Origin: Letharia columbiana
Taxonomy: Eukaryota; Ascomycota; Lecanoromycetes; Lecanorales; Parmeliaceae
Reading direction: 5' to 3'
DNA length: 64,000 nucleotides
NCBI RefSeq assembly: GCF_014066305.1
Contig: NW_023501106.1
Coordinates: 202,927 to 266,926 of the forward strand
Position 1 is the first letter of the stretch. Every line of letters begins with the position of its first letter. The translations under genes and the position numbers were made by a program. Below, one piece after another: positions 21,130-32,346 of the stretch. The notes beneath the pieces were generated by a model that had not been told where the DNA came from, did no database searches, and saw only the letters and a program-made list of their open reading frames with translations.

Positions 21130-24100
21130 ATGACTACAATCGAATTATTGCAACGCTATCCACCCCACAAGGACTTCACGCAACATGATGAAGCCCCAGA
21201 TACATTGAAAGCCTTCAACGGCAAGAAGCCTGACCGCACCATGCCAAACCCGGATTCTTCCCAATACTTTGACGCAAAAACCAAGCTCTTAAATGACATG
21301 CTTGACAGAGTGGTCAAAGATCTAGCCAACAGTCAGTCAGAACCCGCCTCCGAGTGGGAGGGTACTCTTTGGAGGCCTCCTCTGCGCCCGAGATCACGAT
21401 CACCTGCCTACTCTGAAATCTCGGAGTCGTTCGAATCGCCTGGTCGGATCGAGTACTGCACCGACAATCTTCTGTCAACTCCAATTTCGCCAACGTCTGC
21501 CCAGTTCAAAGGCCCGGATGGATGGCCTATAGGCATCGAAGTTGCTATGAACGATTTTCATAGGGGGAGACTGAGTACTTCAGTCTTGCAAGAGAAAGAG
21601 CTTCCCAACCCCTTGATTCTGCGCAGTCAAAAGCAACGGACGCCTCGTTTTGGCGGCAATGGCAATCGAGGAGGGCAAGAGACCGCTAGTTGCGAGAGTG
21701 TACCTTCTGAACAACACGGCGACGGTCAACACCAACAGGAGCGTGAGGTTCTCAAGCCGCTTGCATTCCAAGAGCAGCAGAGTAATCGGCTTTTGCAACA
21801 GTACGGCGAAAGGCAAGATCACCTAGACAGTGTGAGCCCCAAGCCCCTCGCTGCCCTACAGCAGAGCTTCACACGTCCTCAGCAACCAAGTGACTGTCAA
21901 TACCGACAGGAGAGTGTGGACCTCGACCATGCTGAAATGCAACAGCAGAGTGATGAGGAGAACCATTTGACTCTTTCTGCTCGGAAATATAGTGATAAGC
22001 AAAATTCACTTGGAAACGCTAGTTCGGAGTTTTATCCCGCTCTAGCACATGGCAAACTGCCAATCGGGCTGGGTTTTGAAAACGCGAGCCTCGAACTTTC
22101 TACTTTTCACTTTCACGGCGAAGAACAGGATGGGTTTTATGCGCAAATAGATGGTACACGTCTTCTCTATAAGGATAGCCCGCAGACAGCGCTAAGCAAT
22201 TCACCACCTCGCTACAAAGTCACACATGAGGATGCACACCAAGCAGAACTACGCATCCACGTATTGGCCGACGCGCTCTATGAGAATCCTGATTCGTCGA
22301 AAGCATTAAGCCCATCTGAAAATATTGGGGTGGGGAGCATTGATCGTGAGATTGGCTGTCAGAACACATTCGAGGATAGTGAAAACGACACACTTCAGGG
22401 CATTGGGCCAGTGACATCCGAGGACAGTGAGGCCGATACTGACAGTAACATCGTGTTCTGGAAGACGTCAGGCCCACTCGAGGACATTCTCGAGGAAGAC
22501 CCACTTACCAGCATTTTCACACTCGATCAAGACCAGCCTCAACACTTCGCTCCAGGGTCCACCGAACATCTCGATCTTCCAAAATTAATCGGGGCAGGCG
22601 AAAGACGCGACAGCATGCTCGCACTCCAACGGCCTCAGACCGAACCATCCACTCTATCGTTGAGTTCACCGCGTGTTCCGCCCGCATTGAAGTTGACGAT
22701 CAGCCCTTCCAGCAAACCGCAATTTGAATCGACCAAGCCATCAAGGCACCGCCCTACTGACGGGAAGTCTTCCGAATCAATTCTATCGGCTACTACAATG
22801 GCGGAGTTAAAAGATGCTACTCGTGGAAAAGGACGTCTCTGTGCAGGTTCTTTGGCAGAAATGAGAAAGACCGCAGAGTCTCAACCGCATTTCCAGACCG
22901 GGCCTGATTCACCAAAAGACCAGTCTCAAGCGGAAATCCATCCATTGTTGCGGTCCAAATCATTCTTTCGTCCATCGTACCAGCCTAGCAGAATAATTGA
23001 CGATTCCTCACTAAGATATGTTTTCGAAGACGATGACAGCGAAGGTCATGAAGCTGAAGTAGGGGACAGCTCCAGCCATCAGATTACCATTCAGCATCGT
23101 TCATTGTTCCAACCCAAAGCTCAAGATGCCGAGAGCGTTGTCACTCAGATATCCATGAAAGAACATCAATTACCGCAGCTCGGCAAGGTGACAGATGATA
23201 CAGTACCGAGATATACATGCAATGATGATGACACGGAAGGTCATGAAGCTGAACATGGGGGGACCTTCACCTCTCACTGGTCCACTTTGAGGTCTTCAAA
23301 CGACACCACGCTCGTACCGTCACTGAAAACCGCAAGCTGCCTACCCTCTACTTCGCCGTCACCAACGAGCCATCTTTCCGCTTCGGCGGATGGGTCGCCA
23401 GACGTGATGCCGTCCTCTATCTTGCAGCCCTCGATCTCGCCATCAACGACGGGCTACTACCTGAATTCGGCGATTGGATCGCCTGCAGCATACAACTCTT
23501 GGGCCTCAACTCCACAATTTCCTGGACGTGGTAATTCTTCTAGCACACCTTCATCAGCGGCTACCCTTCCTACCAGCACGATTCCGACCCCAAACGCATC
23601 TTTCAATAGCAGTTCATCTACTTCTCGCGGAATGACGATGACACCAAGCTCATCTTTTGGCCAATCCGTCGACAACGTACCTAATTCTGGTGGCATCACA
23701 ATGACACCAAGCTCGTCTTTCAGTGATTTTACCGGTAACAGAAATTACCGACGCTCAGTCTCGGTTTCCAGTATGTTCGCTCGTTATCATAAGGCGCGCT
23801 GCCCCGACCTTCCAACTGCCGCGATGACCGACTCCATACTGTCTTCGAAAGAGTCCGCTGAAAGGGCAAACGATCCGTTCACATCCACCTGTGACACTTC
23901 TACGCCATTCTCTTTGAACCTGAAGACACCCAGCAAAGAAGACTTGGCGGTTACCCTAAATACAGGCGTTGACCAATTTCACACTCCCACCAAGCGCACC
24001 CCTGGTCGCTTTAGCCTACACAGGCGGAGTCTCAGCACTTCGGGACGTCCCAACCCGAACGAAGGCATTGAGCGCGCTCTTTCTACCATGGTTTTCATTC

Positions 24101-24387
24101 CTCAACGCTCTCGCCTTCACAAACGAAGCAACAGCATCTCCACGTCGATCGATACCACTGTAAGACCAGACGGCAGCGGTCTCGGACAGAGACGCAGTCT
24201 CAGCATAGCCACTACTGTCGAACAGAAATGGGAGATCGCTCCGCCGCCGACTCCCCTGGGACTGCGTGATGAATTCTCAATGCGGTACAGACCGGAACCC
24301 AATGAAGCCAATAATCATTACTCCACGCGTAAGGACGCCTTGCAGGGGATGAAGCACGGATTGAAGAAGGTTTTCGGTCGCAAGTGA
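21130..24387 (+). CDS. Large disordered fungal protein with internal repeats, function unknown
   Basis: Intronless 1085-residue frame from the ATG at 21130. I do not recognise a family. It is Ser/Pro/Gln-rich and mostly disordered. Three internal duplications are visible: a Gln-rich unit of about 27 residues near 21720-21920 (LKPLAFQEQQ / PKPLAALQQS), a unit with DDSEGHEAE and DDTEGHEAE at about 22990-23070 and 23185-23265, and two copies of MTMTPSSSF / ITMTPSSSF at about 23630-23725. The C-terminus carries basic Ser-flanked motifs (RRSLSTSGR, KRSNSIS, QRRSLSIA), of the type that kinases or 14-3-3 proteins recognise, and ends GMKHGLKKVFGRK. No membrane span or signal peptide. A signalling or cortical scaffold role is only a guess. 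Confidence 0.7.
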   Translation: MTTIELLQRYPPHKDFTQHDEAPDTLKAFNGKKPDRTMPNPDSSQYFDAKTKLLNDMLDRVVKDLANSQSEPASEWEGTLWRPPLRPRSRSPAYSEISESFESPGRIEYCTDNLLSTPISPTSAQFKGPDGWPIGIEVAMNDFHRGRLSTSVLQEKELPNPLILRSQKQRTPRFGGNGNRGGQETASCESVPSEQHGDGQHQQEREVLKPLAFQEQQSNRLLQQYGERQDHLDSVSPKPLAALQQSFTRPQQPSDCQYRQESVDLDHAEMQQQSDEENHLTLSARKYSDKQNSLGNASSEFYPALAHGKLPIGLGFENASLELSTFHFHGEEQDGFYAQIDGTRLLYKDSPQTALSNSPPRYKVTHEDAHQAELRIHVLADALYENPDSSKALSPSENIGVGSIDREIGCQNTFEDSENDTLQGIGPVTSEDSEADTDSNIVFWKTSGPLEDILEEDPLTSIFTLDQDQPQHFAPGSTEHLDLPKLIGAGERRDSMLALQRPQTEPSTLSLSSPRVPPALKLTISPSSKPQFESTKPSRHRPTDGKSSESILSATTMAELKDATRGKGRLCAGSLAEMRKTAESQPHFQTGPDSPKDQSQAEIHPLLRSKSFFRPSYQPSRIIDDSSLRYVFEDDDSEGHEAEVGDSSSHQITIQHRSLFQPKAQDAESVVTQISMKEHQLPQLGKVTDDTVPRYTCNDDDTEGHEAEHGGTFTSHWSTLRSSNDTTLVPSLKTASCLPSTSPSPTSHLSASADGSPDVMPSSILQPSISPSTTGYYLNSAIGSPAAYNSWASTPQFPGRGNSSSTPSSAATLPTSTIPTPNASFNSSSSTSRGMTMTPSSSFGQSVDNVPNSGGITMTPSSSFSDFTGNRNYRRSVSVSSMFARYHKARCPDLPTAAMTDSILSSKESAERANDPFTSTCDTSTPFSLNLKTPSKEDLAVTLNTGVDQFHTPTKRTPGRFSLHRRSLSTSGRPNPNEGIERALSTMVFIPQRSRLHKRSNSISTSIDTTVRPDGSGLGQRRSLSIATTVEQKWEIAPPPTPLGLRDEFSMRYRPEPNEANNHYSTRKDALQGMKHGLKKVFGRK

Positions 24388-25737
24388 GCTTGGAATGCAT
24401 ATTCTGGGGCCTAACAGCGTTGGAATAATGATAGGGATAGTCTGGTCTGACGGCATGTCCTTAGCTTGAGAGAGCTACACACTCAAAGTCAACGTCCAAA
24501 TGTATGCAGCTGATGAGATAGAGCAGCAAAATAAAAGCAAATATCGAAATGTCCAGTCTATTATTCCATCTCGTATGTCCGTGCCGTCTCAGAGCCGTAG
24601 TACTATCATCTCACGGACTAACAGCCGGCCTATTACCATACTGACTGCAACATTCCATGATTTGCACTCAATATATCTATTGTATCTTCATTGCATGCGG
24701 CCCTCCTGCTCTAGAGACGTAAGACCAAAAGCCTTCTGAAGAAAAACACTAATACGGCGTTTCCCACCACTCTTCCGACCAAACACGAAGTGTACGAGTT
24801 CTTCCGCATAGCAGATCGAACTGCTTCTCGTCTCCTAGGCCAAGAAAACCAATCAAACACCTCGGCGAGTCTTCTAGACGTGGTTATCACCAAGGAACGC
24901 AGGAAAACCGGCGTCTCCAGAGAAAAGTTAGGTGGGAACATATCAAGAAAATGGAGGAAATGGTAAATGACGGGAATATTCGACAACGAGCTCTACCCTA
25001 AGGCGAGTTAGCAAGGAAAGCAGGTCTTATAGGGGATAAGCAGGTCGGTTTTCGATTTAAAGGGCGCGATGATCAGTTACGTAGAATAACGGCTAGATGT
25101 GGATCATCGACAGCCGTTTTAGACGTGTCTTGATCAGTCCATGCATGCCTTTTCACTCTGTCATCGTGCTGCTTTTTGAACTACCAGAGGCATTTTTCAA
25201 AATTATTGTCGGCCAGTCAGTGAAATAAGCTTGCTACCTGATTGATCCTTGGTTCGTCGCTCTATGATAAGTACAGGACATTGAAAACAAAGAAGGTATA
25301 TAAGTAAACATGTTGATCGTGTAAATAAGGAAAACGGAGAAAGAAGAGTATAAAGGGTCACAAGCGAATTCAATGAGATGCGTTGATTTTTCTTCTTTAT
25401 GGAGAACAGATACTGCGCTTCATTGTCATTTTCGTACTTAACCATTCAGTTTCTTTATCTCCCATATGACAAGAATAGTGAAAGCAAAGTAGCTACGCTT
25501 TAGTAAGATCAAACAATTAATATCTTTCTTATCTCGAGAAAGAGACGAAAGAAAAGACAATGGATTCGGGCATCACGAAAGGTCAAAGAGACCATTCTCA
25601 CAGGCAGAGATATATAATTACAACTTCCCTCGTTTCGACTTGATAACTAAAATCAACTCAAGAAAGCTTTCTTCACCTCAGATGCGAGTAAATTTCTAGA
25701 AACGAGAGTTGTGTAGGCTTTTCGTCTCCCCATCAAG
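24388..25737. other. Intergenic, no gene seen
   Basis: 1.35 kb, A/T-richer toward 25.2-25.7 kb, with short frames only. Contains the upstream region of the LysM gene. Confidence 0.6.
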
Positions 25738-26627
25738 ATGCATTTTTCCTCGATCAAACAGGACACACTCGTGGCGCATCTCGTCATCATTGCTGCAGTC
25801 TTCCTTCAACAAATAAACGCAATCAATGTCCAGAATGGCGATACTCTAGCAAGAATTGCCGCCGAGCAAGGAGTCTCCGTCGCTGCCCTGGAGGCCGCGA
25901 ATCCTGGGATTTCCGCCAATGACTTGCAACCAGGTGAGGTCCTTAGTGTTCCTGCTCCAAATGCAGTCGCCAAAAGCCCCACTTTGGGGGCGACCACTTT
26001 GCTCAAGTCGACGACCGCAACAGCCCCATCAAGCACACCTACATCAACGAGATCATCATCCAGTACCCCTCCGCCACCTCCGCCACCTCCGCCAACGACA
26101 ACTACCGCACCAGCTTCGCCCACAACCTCCATCGCGGACATCACCAACATCGGCCTCCCGAGCTGCGCTCCCAGCCCCATAGGCAAATACTCCGACGCCA
26201 GCGACGTCATCTCGAAAACTTATGCATTCTGCGACAACAACGGTCACCTCACTCTGGCATCGCTTTTAGCACCGCCACACAACGGCCTTCTGAGCGGAGA
26301 CAGCCAAGAGAACAATTCCGACGACGGCAACGGCGGACCGGCGAGTAACGAAAAGGGGTTCAATATGACGATCAGTGCGATACCGCAATGCGCGTATCCG
26401 GATAGTACCGACACGTTTACGGTGGGGCAGCCTTTGGGGAACAGTAGCCAGTCCGATTGGTGGTGCGAGGCAGTGCTCACGAACTGTTACAATGAGTGTG
26501 AGTTACCCTGTATTTGATATTGAGCTGCTACAGAACTGATCAGAGACCTGTCCTAGGCAACAATAAAGGTATGGGAGGCCAACTTCAGGCAGGATGCTTC
26601 CTCTATATTTTCGAACCCGATCCTTAA
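25738..26627 (+). CDS. Secreted single-LysM protein with Cys-rich C-terminus
   Basis: Predicted secreted chitin/glycan-binding protein. Exons 25738..26497 and 26557..26627 (59-bp intron, GTGAGT donor, CCTAG acceptor) give 276 residues. Residues 1-28 are a signal peptide ending QQINA. One LysM follows at about 29-73 (VQNGDTLARIAAEQGVSVAA, then LEAANPGISANDLQPGEVLS). A Ser/Thr/Pro linker with nine consecutive Pro leads to a C-terminal part with seven Cys, including WWCEAVLTNCYNECNNKGMG, which forms correctly only after splicing, and ending AGCFLYIFEPDP. The odd Cys count leaves one unpaired unless it dimerises. Fungal LysM proteins include wall proteins and effectors that sequester chitin oligomers; which applies here cannot be told. 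The C-terminal domain is not one I recognise. Confidence 0.82.
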
Positions 26628-27419
26628 GCGCTTGGTTTGCCGGATTTGCGCGAGGTACTCAACCTCAGAGGTTTGTTTCAAGACTGCATTTTCTATCTCC
26701 TCATTTGATAGAGGGATCTAGCACCCCCCTGCTCGCCTCCTTCGAGGGAGTCCAATCACCCAGATTCACCCAGGCTCGCGCGACGATCACCCAAGTCGCG
26801 CGAAGATAGGGCGGCGGTGCGCTCACCCGATGCTCGATCGGGGGTGAGGTCGAGGCAGATTTCTGTCTTCTTGGCAGATCGGCCAATTAATTTTACCTAC
26901 TTTGTTGCGTGTTTGCCAAAGCCATTAAACTCCCTTGCTTCCACATTCAGCAATTGCAGGTTTTGTTATAACAATTTTTATAGTCAAGGTGCATCATTGC
27001 TGGCAGCTGCTTGAAAATCTCAGTATTCATGCCACATTAATCAGTAAGACGAATACTGGCCATGTTTTGGACAAGTCGAGATTGTCGAGTTTTTCGCACT
27101 TAACCAAAGATTGAGGAACCCAGCTCATTTCTCTTACTTTTCAGATAGTGGCATAGGACACATTGTTTATCTACCTTGACGATTCAGCCGGTTTGTTGCA
27201 GTCTTCTTTTTTTCGATCGATGACCATCATGATTGCTGCTTCATGACTCGCTGACGAGGGCTCACGCATATTGCAGGATATCAGCAGAATTCAAGCTGGA
27301 CTGATTGCAGTCGGACCCCCATCACGCTCTGCCATTCAACAAACCCCCGACCTGTTGCTGCTGTCATCTTCGATCCCCTAGTCCCTTTTCAATAGCTAGG
27401 CTTTCTCACTTCACATACA
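26628..27419. other. Intergenic before the threonine synthase pseudogene
   Basis: 792 bp. A G/C-rich patch at about 26720-26860 has repeated TCGCGCGA-like words; the rest is unremarkable. No gene seen. Confidence 0.5.
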
Positions 27420-29810
27420 ATGTCGTCCCACACAACATCACAGCGCTATCTCTCCACGCGTGGCGGCTCCTACGTTGTATGTTGACCTCTCAAGTCACTC
27501 ACCAACGCTAACAATGCGCAGTTCTCCTTCGAAGAGACAGTCTTAAAGTGACTGGCTACAGATCAGGGGCTGTTTCTCCCAGAAGACATTCCCTCCTTGC
27601 CGTCAAACTGGCAGGATGATGGGTCTCATATGAGCTTCTCTGAGCTCGCGTTCCAAATTTGTAGTCTTTACATTGCCCCAAGCGAGATCGAGCCCGTGGC
27701 CCTTCGAAACATCATCAACCGGTCGTACTCGACTTTTAGAGCTCCGAGCGTGACGCCCACGGTGACGCTGAATAATGCCAGAACGATACATTTGCTGGAG
27801 CTGTGTCATGGAGAGACATTTGCCTTCAAAGACATCGTATGAGAACCCTCATAGCCGAACAACCCATGATTCTAACGTCGACTGTTGCAGGCGCTGCAGT
27901 TCTTGGGGTATATACCCTGTAGAGCCTGCTATCCTCCTTCCATGTGATACGCTGAGTCCCGAATCTTGCTGACTCCAAATCCTTGAACAGGAATGTATTT
28001 GAGTTCTTCCTGGTCAAAAAGAACGAAGGAAAGTCGGGCAAAGATCGGGAGCACTTGACAGTCCTTTGCGCAACAAGTGGCGACACTGGAAGCGCCGCGA
28101 TATACGGCTTGAGAGGCAAGAAAGATGTCTCGGTGTTCGTCATGTATCCGACAGGGAAGGCACGCCCCCGCTCTTTTTGCAGCTCGGATTTTGGGGGCTG
28201 GTGAATAATCAAAGCTCTCAGGTTGTGCCTCAGTTCAAGAGATTTTAAAGTTTTGAGTGGGTGATGCTGACTCCGAACCCAGGTGGGCCCAATACAGGAG
28301 GCACAGATGACAACGGGTGGGTAGTTACGGCCGTGTTTTTTCAGCAGTCCCAATCCTAGAGCTAATCTCTGCAATATGGCTCGGGAGTGGAAGGTCGACA
28401 AAGATGCTTCCTGGCTTCTTCTCTACTTCTGATAGAGAATCGCTGACTTCCGGATTTGCAACAGTGACCGATAGAAATGGTATGTCACCAGTCCTCCAAC
28501 ACTCGTATTGTGCTCCTTGATGGACTTACAGTGGGAGACTTCTAATGACTAGTCTGTAGTGCATTGACTAAGCGTTGACGGGACATTTGATGATTGTCAA
28601 GTACCACATCTCCTGCCTCTGCTGAAAACGTCGCTTTTGACTAGGCCCTCGTAAATGACCTTTTCAATGACCCTCTGATCAATTCAAGTGTGAGATTTGC
28701 CGCTGGTATAGTTTGACGATTCAGTCTACATGGTGTACTAAGACTAATCTTTGCCTCGACTAGTAGACTCTGTTGACTTCGTACGAATACTGGCTCATGA
28801 AACGTATTACTTTGCATCCTACTTTTCATTAGTGCGCTGTGTCACATATAATCCCTCGACTGATCAGATCCGTTTCGTCGTTCCCTCAGGATAAGTGTTT
28901 ATCCAGTCCTTCTTCTCAAGAGTCGAGGTTGGAGTCAAAAGACATTTCCCACGCACACCTTACGCGAAAGATGCCTCGTACGAGTTCACCACACTTACCC
29001 AAGAACTAAAACGCTGACTCAGAATCTACCACCAGAAACTTCGGCGACATCCTAGCCGGGTACTTAGCTAAGCGGATGGGCCTGCCCGTCTCGAAGCTCA
29101 TCATCGCGCGCAATGAGAACGACATCCTCCACCGTTTCTTGCAGACCGGCACGTACGAGAAGAACCCCGTTCACGGCGCGGCGGCAGCAGGGGGTCTTGT
29201 ACAGGATGGGGCAACAGCGCACCCTGAGGGAGTCAAGGAAACGCTATCGCCCTCGATGGACATTCTTGTAAGCAGCAATTTCGAAAGACTGCTCTGGTTC
29301 GTCGCGCACGACATCTACAGCTTAAACACCAACAGCGCACAAGAGAAGAGAGAAAGAGCGGGTCGGAACGTCAAAGAATGGCAGACTCAATTAAAGACCA
29401 ACGGCGGATTCAGCGTCGAGAAACAAGTGCTGGATGCCATACGCGCAGATTTCGCAGCGGAGCGGGTATCGGATGTAGAGACGATTACCACCATCCGAGA
29501 CGTTTATCGATGGCCCAAGGGCTAATATCCTAGATCCACATTCTGCAATTGCGGTAACTGCGGCGCTGCGATCTGCGGAGGGTGCACATCAGGTGGCGCT
29601 GGCAACGGCGCATCCGGCTAAGTTTGCAAGGCGGTGGAGATGGCGCTGGTGGAGGTGAAAGGGTTTCGGTTCAAGGATATCTTGCCAATGCAGTTTGTGG
29701 GATTGGAGGAGAGGCCGAGGAGGGTCAGGTGTGGACGGAGGAGCGAGGGGTTTGAGGGTTTGAGGAAGTTGATTGTGGGTGAGGTGGATAGGGAGAGAGC
29801 AATAGCGTAG
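27420..29810 (+). pseudogene. Threonine synthase pseudogene (THR4-like)
   Basis: Decayed copy of the PLP enzyme that makes threonine from O-phosphohomoserine. Homology runs end to end: SSHTTSQRYLSTRGGSY at the ATG 27420, LFLPEDIPSLPSNWQDD, the PLP-lysine block TFAFKDI near 27825, ATSGDTGSAAIYGLRGKKDV near 28070, IRFVVPSG near 28870, NFGDILAGYLAKRMGLPVSK at 29045 and FKDILPMQFVGLEERPRRV near 29670. Breaks: in-frame TGA at 27549-27551 and at 28565-28567; a donor reading ATAAGT instead of GTAAGT at 28891; a GC donor at 28160; a frame change near 29515-29535; a one-base loss near 29627. Several canonical short introns are still visible (for example 27837-27890). No translation restores a full enzyme. 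A working copy must exist elsewhere unless the fungus is a threonine auxotroph. Confidence 0.85.
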
Positions 29811-30030
29811 GACTTCTCGACTAATCAGTGATGTTTTGCAAGATTTGTGTTGGGTTGTGCTTTGATATGGGGTGATCACGACAGCTTGGAAGGAGGCATG
29901 ATATAGTAGGAGATGCCCCCGCCAAGGCCCGCTTGGCCATAGGGCTGAGTGGTGTGTCATTAGACGTATCGATAACGGGCTTCTTGCCCTAGCAGCCAAG
30001 ACAACTACAAATTTAACACCCATTTCCCTT

Positions 30031-32346
30031 ATGCCACCACTATCTCCGTCCACAGGCCTTACAATCACCAACCCGCTCGTCCTATACCGTGCTCTGCTCG
30101 CTACGAAACGAATTGACCCGGACCCAGCCCAACATCGTCTCGCGCTCCATCTCCAAAAGCTCTACTATCGCCTCAAGGACTACTCGCCCGAGGTCGACTT
30201 CAGCCACCGGCTAGATCAGATCAATCGGCTTGTTAAAAAGCCTGCCATTGATCCGGCTGAAGCGGAGAATAGGAAACAGCAAAATAATGGAAGACGCCAC
30301 GGGATCTTCTCATCGTTGCGGGAGCAGAAGGCAAAGGCAGATGCAATGGCGCTCACAAGGAGGCTGACCAGTCATGAATCCGCTGTACAGTTGCAATCAC
30401 CTCAGGGTCTACTTCTATACGGAGAGGTAGGAACAGGGAAGAGTCTGCTTGTAGACCTACTAGCCGACTGCTTACCCAACCGCAAGAAGAGACGGTGGCA
30501 TTTCAACACCTTCATGCTCGAGACATTTGCAAGGCTAGAACAACTGCGTAAGGAAAGGCATACTGAGTCATCGGCTATGCCGAGAAGCGGAAGCCAAGAT
30601 GAAGAACATTCTCTATTATGGCTTGCAAGGGACATGATCTCTACTTCTCCAATACTCTTTCTGGATGAATTTCAATTGCCGGATCGTGCCGCTTCAAAGA
30701 TCCTATCCAATCTCCTTACTTCTTTCTTTCATCTTGGCGGAGTTCTAATTGCGACAAGCAATCGTATGCCAGAAGAATTGGCCAATGCATCAGGCATGGA
30801 GTTCGTCGCACCACCGTCTTCACGGCTAGGCCTCTTGGAGAACAGATCGGGTCTATTGGGATCCAGGAACCAAGGCGGGAGGAGCGAGAATATGTTTGCC
30901 GGAAAGGGTGATTTTGCTGCATTCTTAGAAGTTCTACGGGCAAGATGTGAGACATGGGATATGGAAGGTGGCAAGGACTGGAGAAGACGTGAAGCTGAAG
31001 AAGAAACCTCTACTGATACAATGTTAGACGAGGCCAGCCTAAAATCTAATGCCGAAGGCTTTGAAGGTCTTGAGCCTATGGCCCCTGGAAACTGGGGTCT
31101 GGGATACGAACAGAGCCTACATGTCAGGGAAACAAGTAAAGAGGTGTTTTTAAACAAAAAAGATTCTAAAGTAACTGCACCCAAGCATTACTTCGTAAGA
31201 CCGTCAACAACAGTATCTCATGAGGAGCTTGTGACGCTGGACAGCGCTTGGAAGGCCTTGGAGCTCCATGCAATTCAAAGTCCTGCGGTACTACCAAATG
31301 ATGACCTTGCCATACCCTGGAAGGACACCACTCTACGAGTCTACGGCCGCAATCTTCTGGTTCGTCGACACCTCTCTGGAGTCACCAAATGGACCTTCGA
31401 CGAGCTCTGCAGCACAAATCTTGGCCCAGCAGACTACATCACGCTCGCCTCAACATTCCATACTTTAATCCTCACCGATGTTCCCATTCTTAATTTTCTC
31501 CAAAAGAATGAAGCGCGCCGTCTCATAACCCTCCTCGACGCACTTTATGAAGCCCGCTGTAAAATACTCATCAGCGCAGAGGCAGGCCCAGACGACATCT
31601 TCTTTCCCGAGATCAAACAACTCCCCGAAGACGGCGTAAGCACCGCATCTGGCGATGATGAAATCTACCCCGAAACCTTCAGTGAAATCTTCCAAGACCA
31701 GACCTCCCCCTTCCGCCCCAACACCTCTTCCTATATTTCCTCGGCTTCCCCACCGTCGTATTCCACAACCCCCCTCCCTTTCCCACAATCTCAAGCCTCA
31801 TCATCCCGCTCCATTCTAGCAGACGAAGACAGCGACTTCGGTCCAGTCTACGGCGCCGGCCGAAGTCACGGACCAAGCGATGGTGCTCCAGGTGCAGGAA
31901 ACGAGATTGGCCGGCAGTCTCCCGACTTCGCCCGTACTGGGACATTCACAGGTGAGGATGAGAGGTTCGCGTACAAGCGAGCTCGGAGCCGTTTGTGGGA
32001 GATGTGTGGAAAGAGATGGTGGGCGAGGGACGAAGAAGGGTGGTGGAGGCCTTTGGGGAAGGACGCCAGGCGCTGGGAGGGAGCCATGGACGATTTGGCT
32101 AATGTCACCTCTGCCCAAGGTGCCCTTCAAGCTGAGGAGGGAATCAACCAAGAAGAAGTGTTCAGACATGGCGCTAGTCCTTTTCGTACGAGTCAAGAGG
32201 CTCCTCCGAAATTTGGCTGGGAGCATGCATGGGGCCTTATCAAATGGGGGAAGAAGGCTGGGGCGTGGGGAAAAGGGGTTGAAGGACTGGAGGAGAGAGG
32301 CAAGCCAGAGGTCTCGGAGACAGAGAGGAGGAATAAGCGACGATGA
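30031..32346 (+). CDS. AFG1: AFG1/LACE1-like mitochondrial ATPase
   Basis: AFG1-family P-loop ATPase, a mitochondrial protein linked to turnover of respiratory subunits. Intronless, 771 residues from the ATG at 30031. Walker A is GEVGTGKSLLVDL (about residues 131-143), Walker B is PILFLDEFQLPDRAA (about 208-222), followed by GVLIATSNRMPEELA; the region between carries the family motif RWHFNTFMLETFARLEQLR. A C-terminal ATPase half follows (TTLRVYGRNLLVRRHLSGV, then FDELCSTNLGPADYITLAST and RRLITLLDALYEARCKILIS). Longer than yeast Afg1 because of a disordered Ser/Pro insert at about residues 540-610 and a Trp-rich tail. No obvious cleavable presequence at the N-terminus. It starts 220 bp after the threonine synthase pseudogene. 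Confidence 0.92.
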   Translation: MPPLSPSTGLTITNPLVLYRALLATKRIDPDPAQHRLALHLQKLYYRLKDYSPEVDFSHRLDQINRLVKKPAIDPAEAENRKQQNNGRRHGIFSSLREQKAKADAMALTRRLTSHESAVQLQSPQGLLLYGEVGTGKSLLVDLLADCLPNRKKRRWHFNTFMLETFARLEQLRKERHTESSAMPRSGSQDEEHSLLWLARDMISTSPILFLDEFQLPDRAASKILSNLLTSFFHLGGVLIATSNRMPEELANASGMEFVAPPSSRLGLLENRSGLLGSRNQGGRSENMFAGKGDFAAFLEVLRARCETWDMEGGKDWRRREAEEETSTDTMLDEASLKSNAEGFEGLEPMAPGNWGLGYEQSLHVRETSKEVFLNKKDSKVTAPKHYFVRPSTTVSHEELVTLDSAWKALELHAIQSPAVLPNDDLAIPWKDTTLRVYGRNLLVRRHLSGVTKWTFDELCSTNLGPADYITLASTFHTLILTDVPILNFLQKNEARRLITLLDALYEARCKILISAEAGPDDIFFPEIKQLPEDGVSTASGDDEIYPETFSEIFQDQTSPFRPNTSSYISSASPPSYSTTPLPFPQSQASSSRSILADEDSDFGPVYGAGRSHGPSDGAPGAGNEIGRQSPDFARTGTFTGEDERFAYKRARSRLWEMCGKRWWARDEEGWWRPLGKDARRWEGAMDDLANVTSAQGALQAEEGINQEEVFRHGASPFRTSQEAPPKFGWEHAWGLIKWGKKAGAWGKGVEGLEERGKPEVSETERRNKRR

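Noticed and set aside
25806..26210. Gly/Val-rich minus-strand frame
   Set aside because: Antisense shadow of the LysM gene's Pro/Thr linker.
27420..29810. Repeat-induced point mutation as the cause of the threonine synthase decay
   Set aside because: The visible changes include transversions and single-base indels, with no clear C-to-T/G-to-A dominance; a proper dinucleotide count was not possible by eye.
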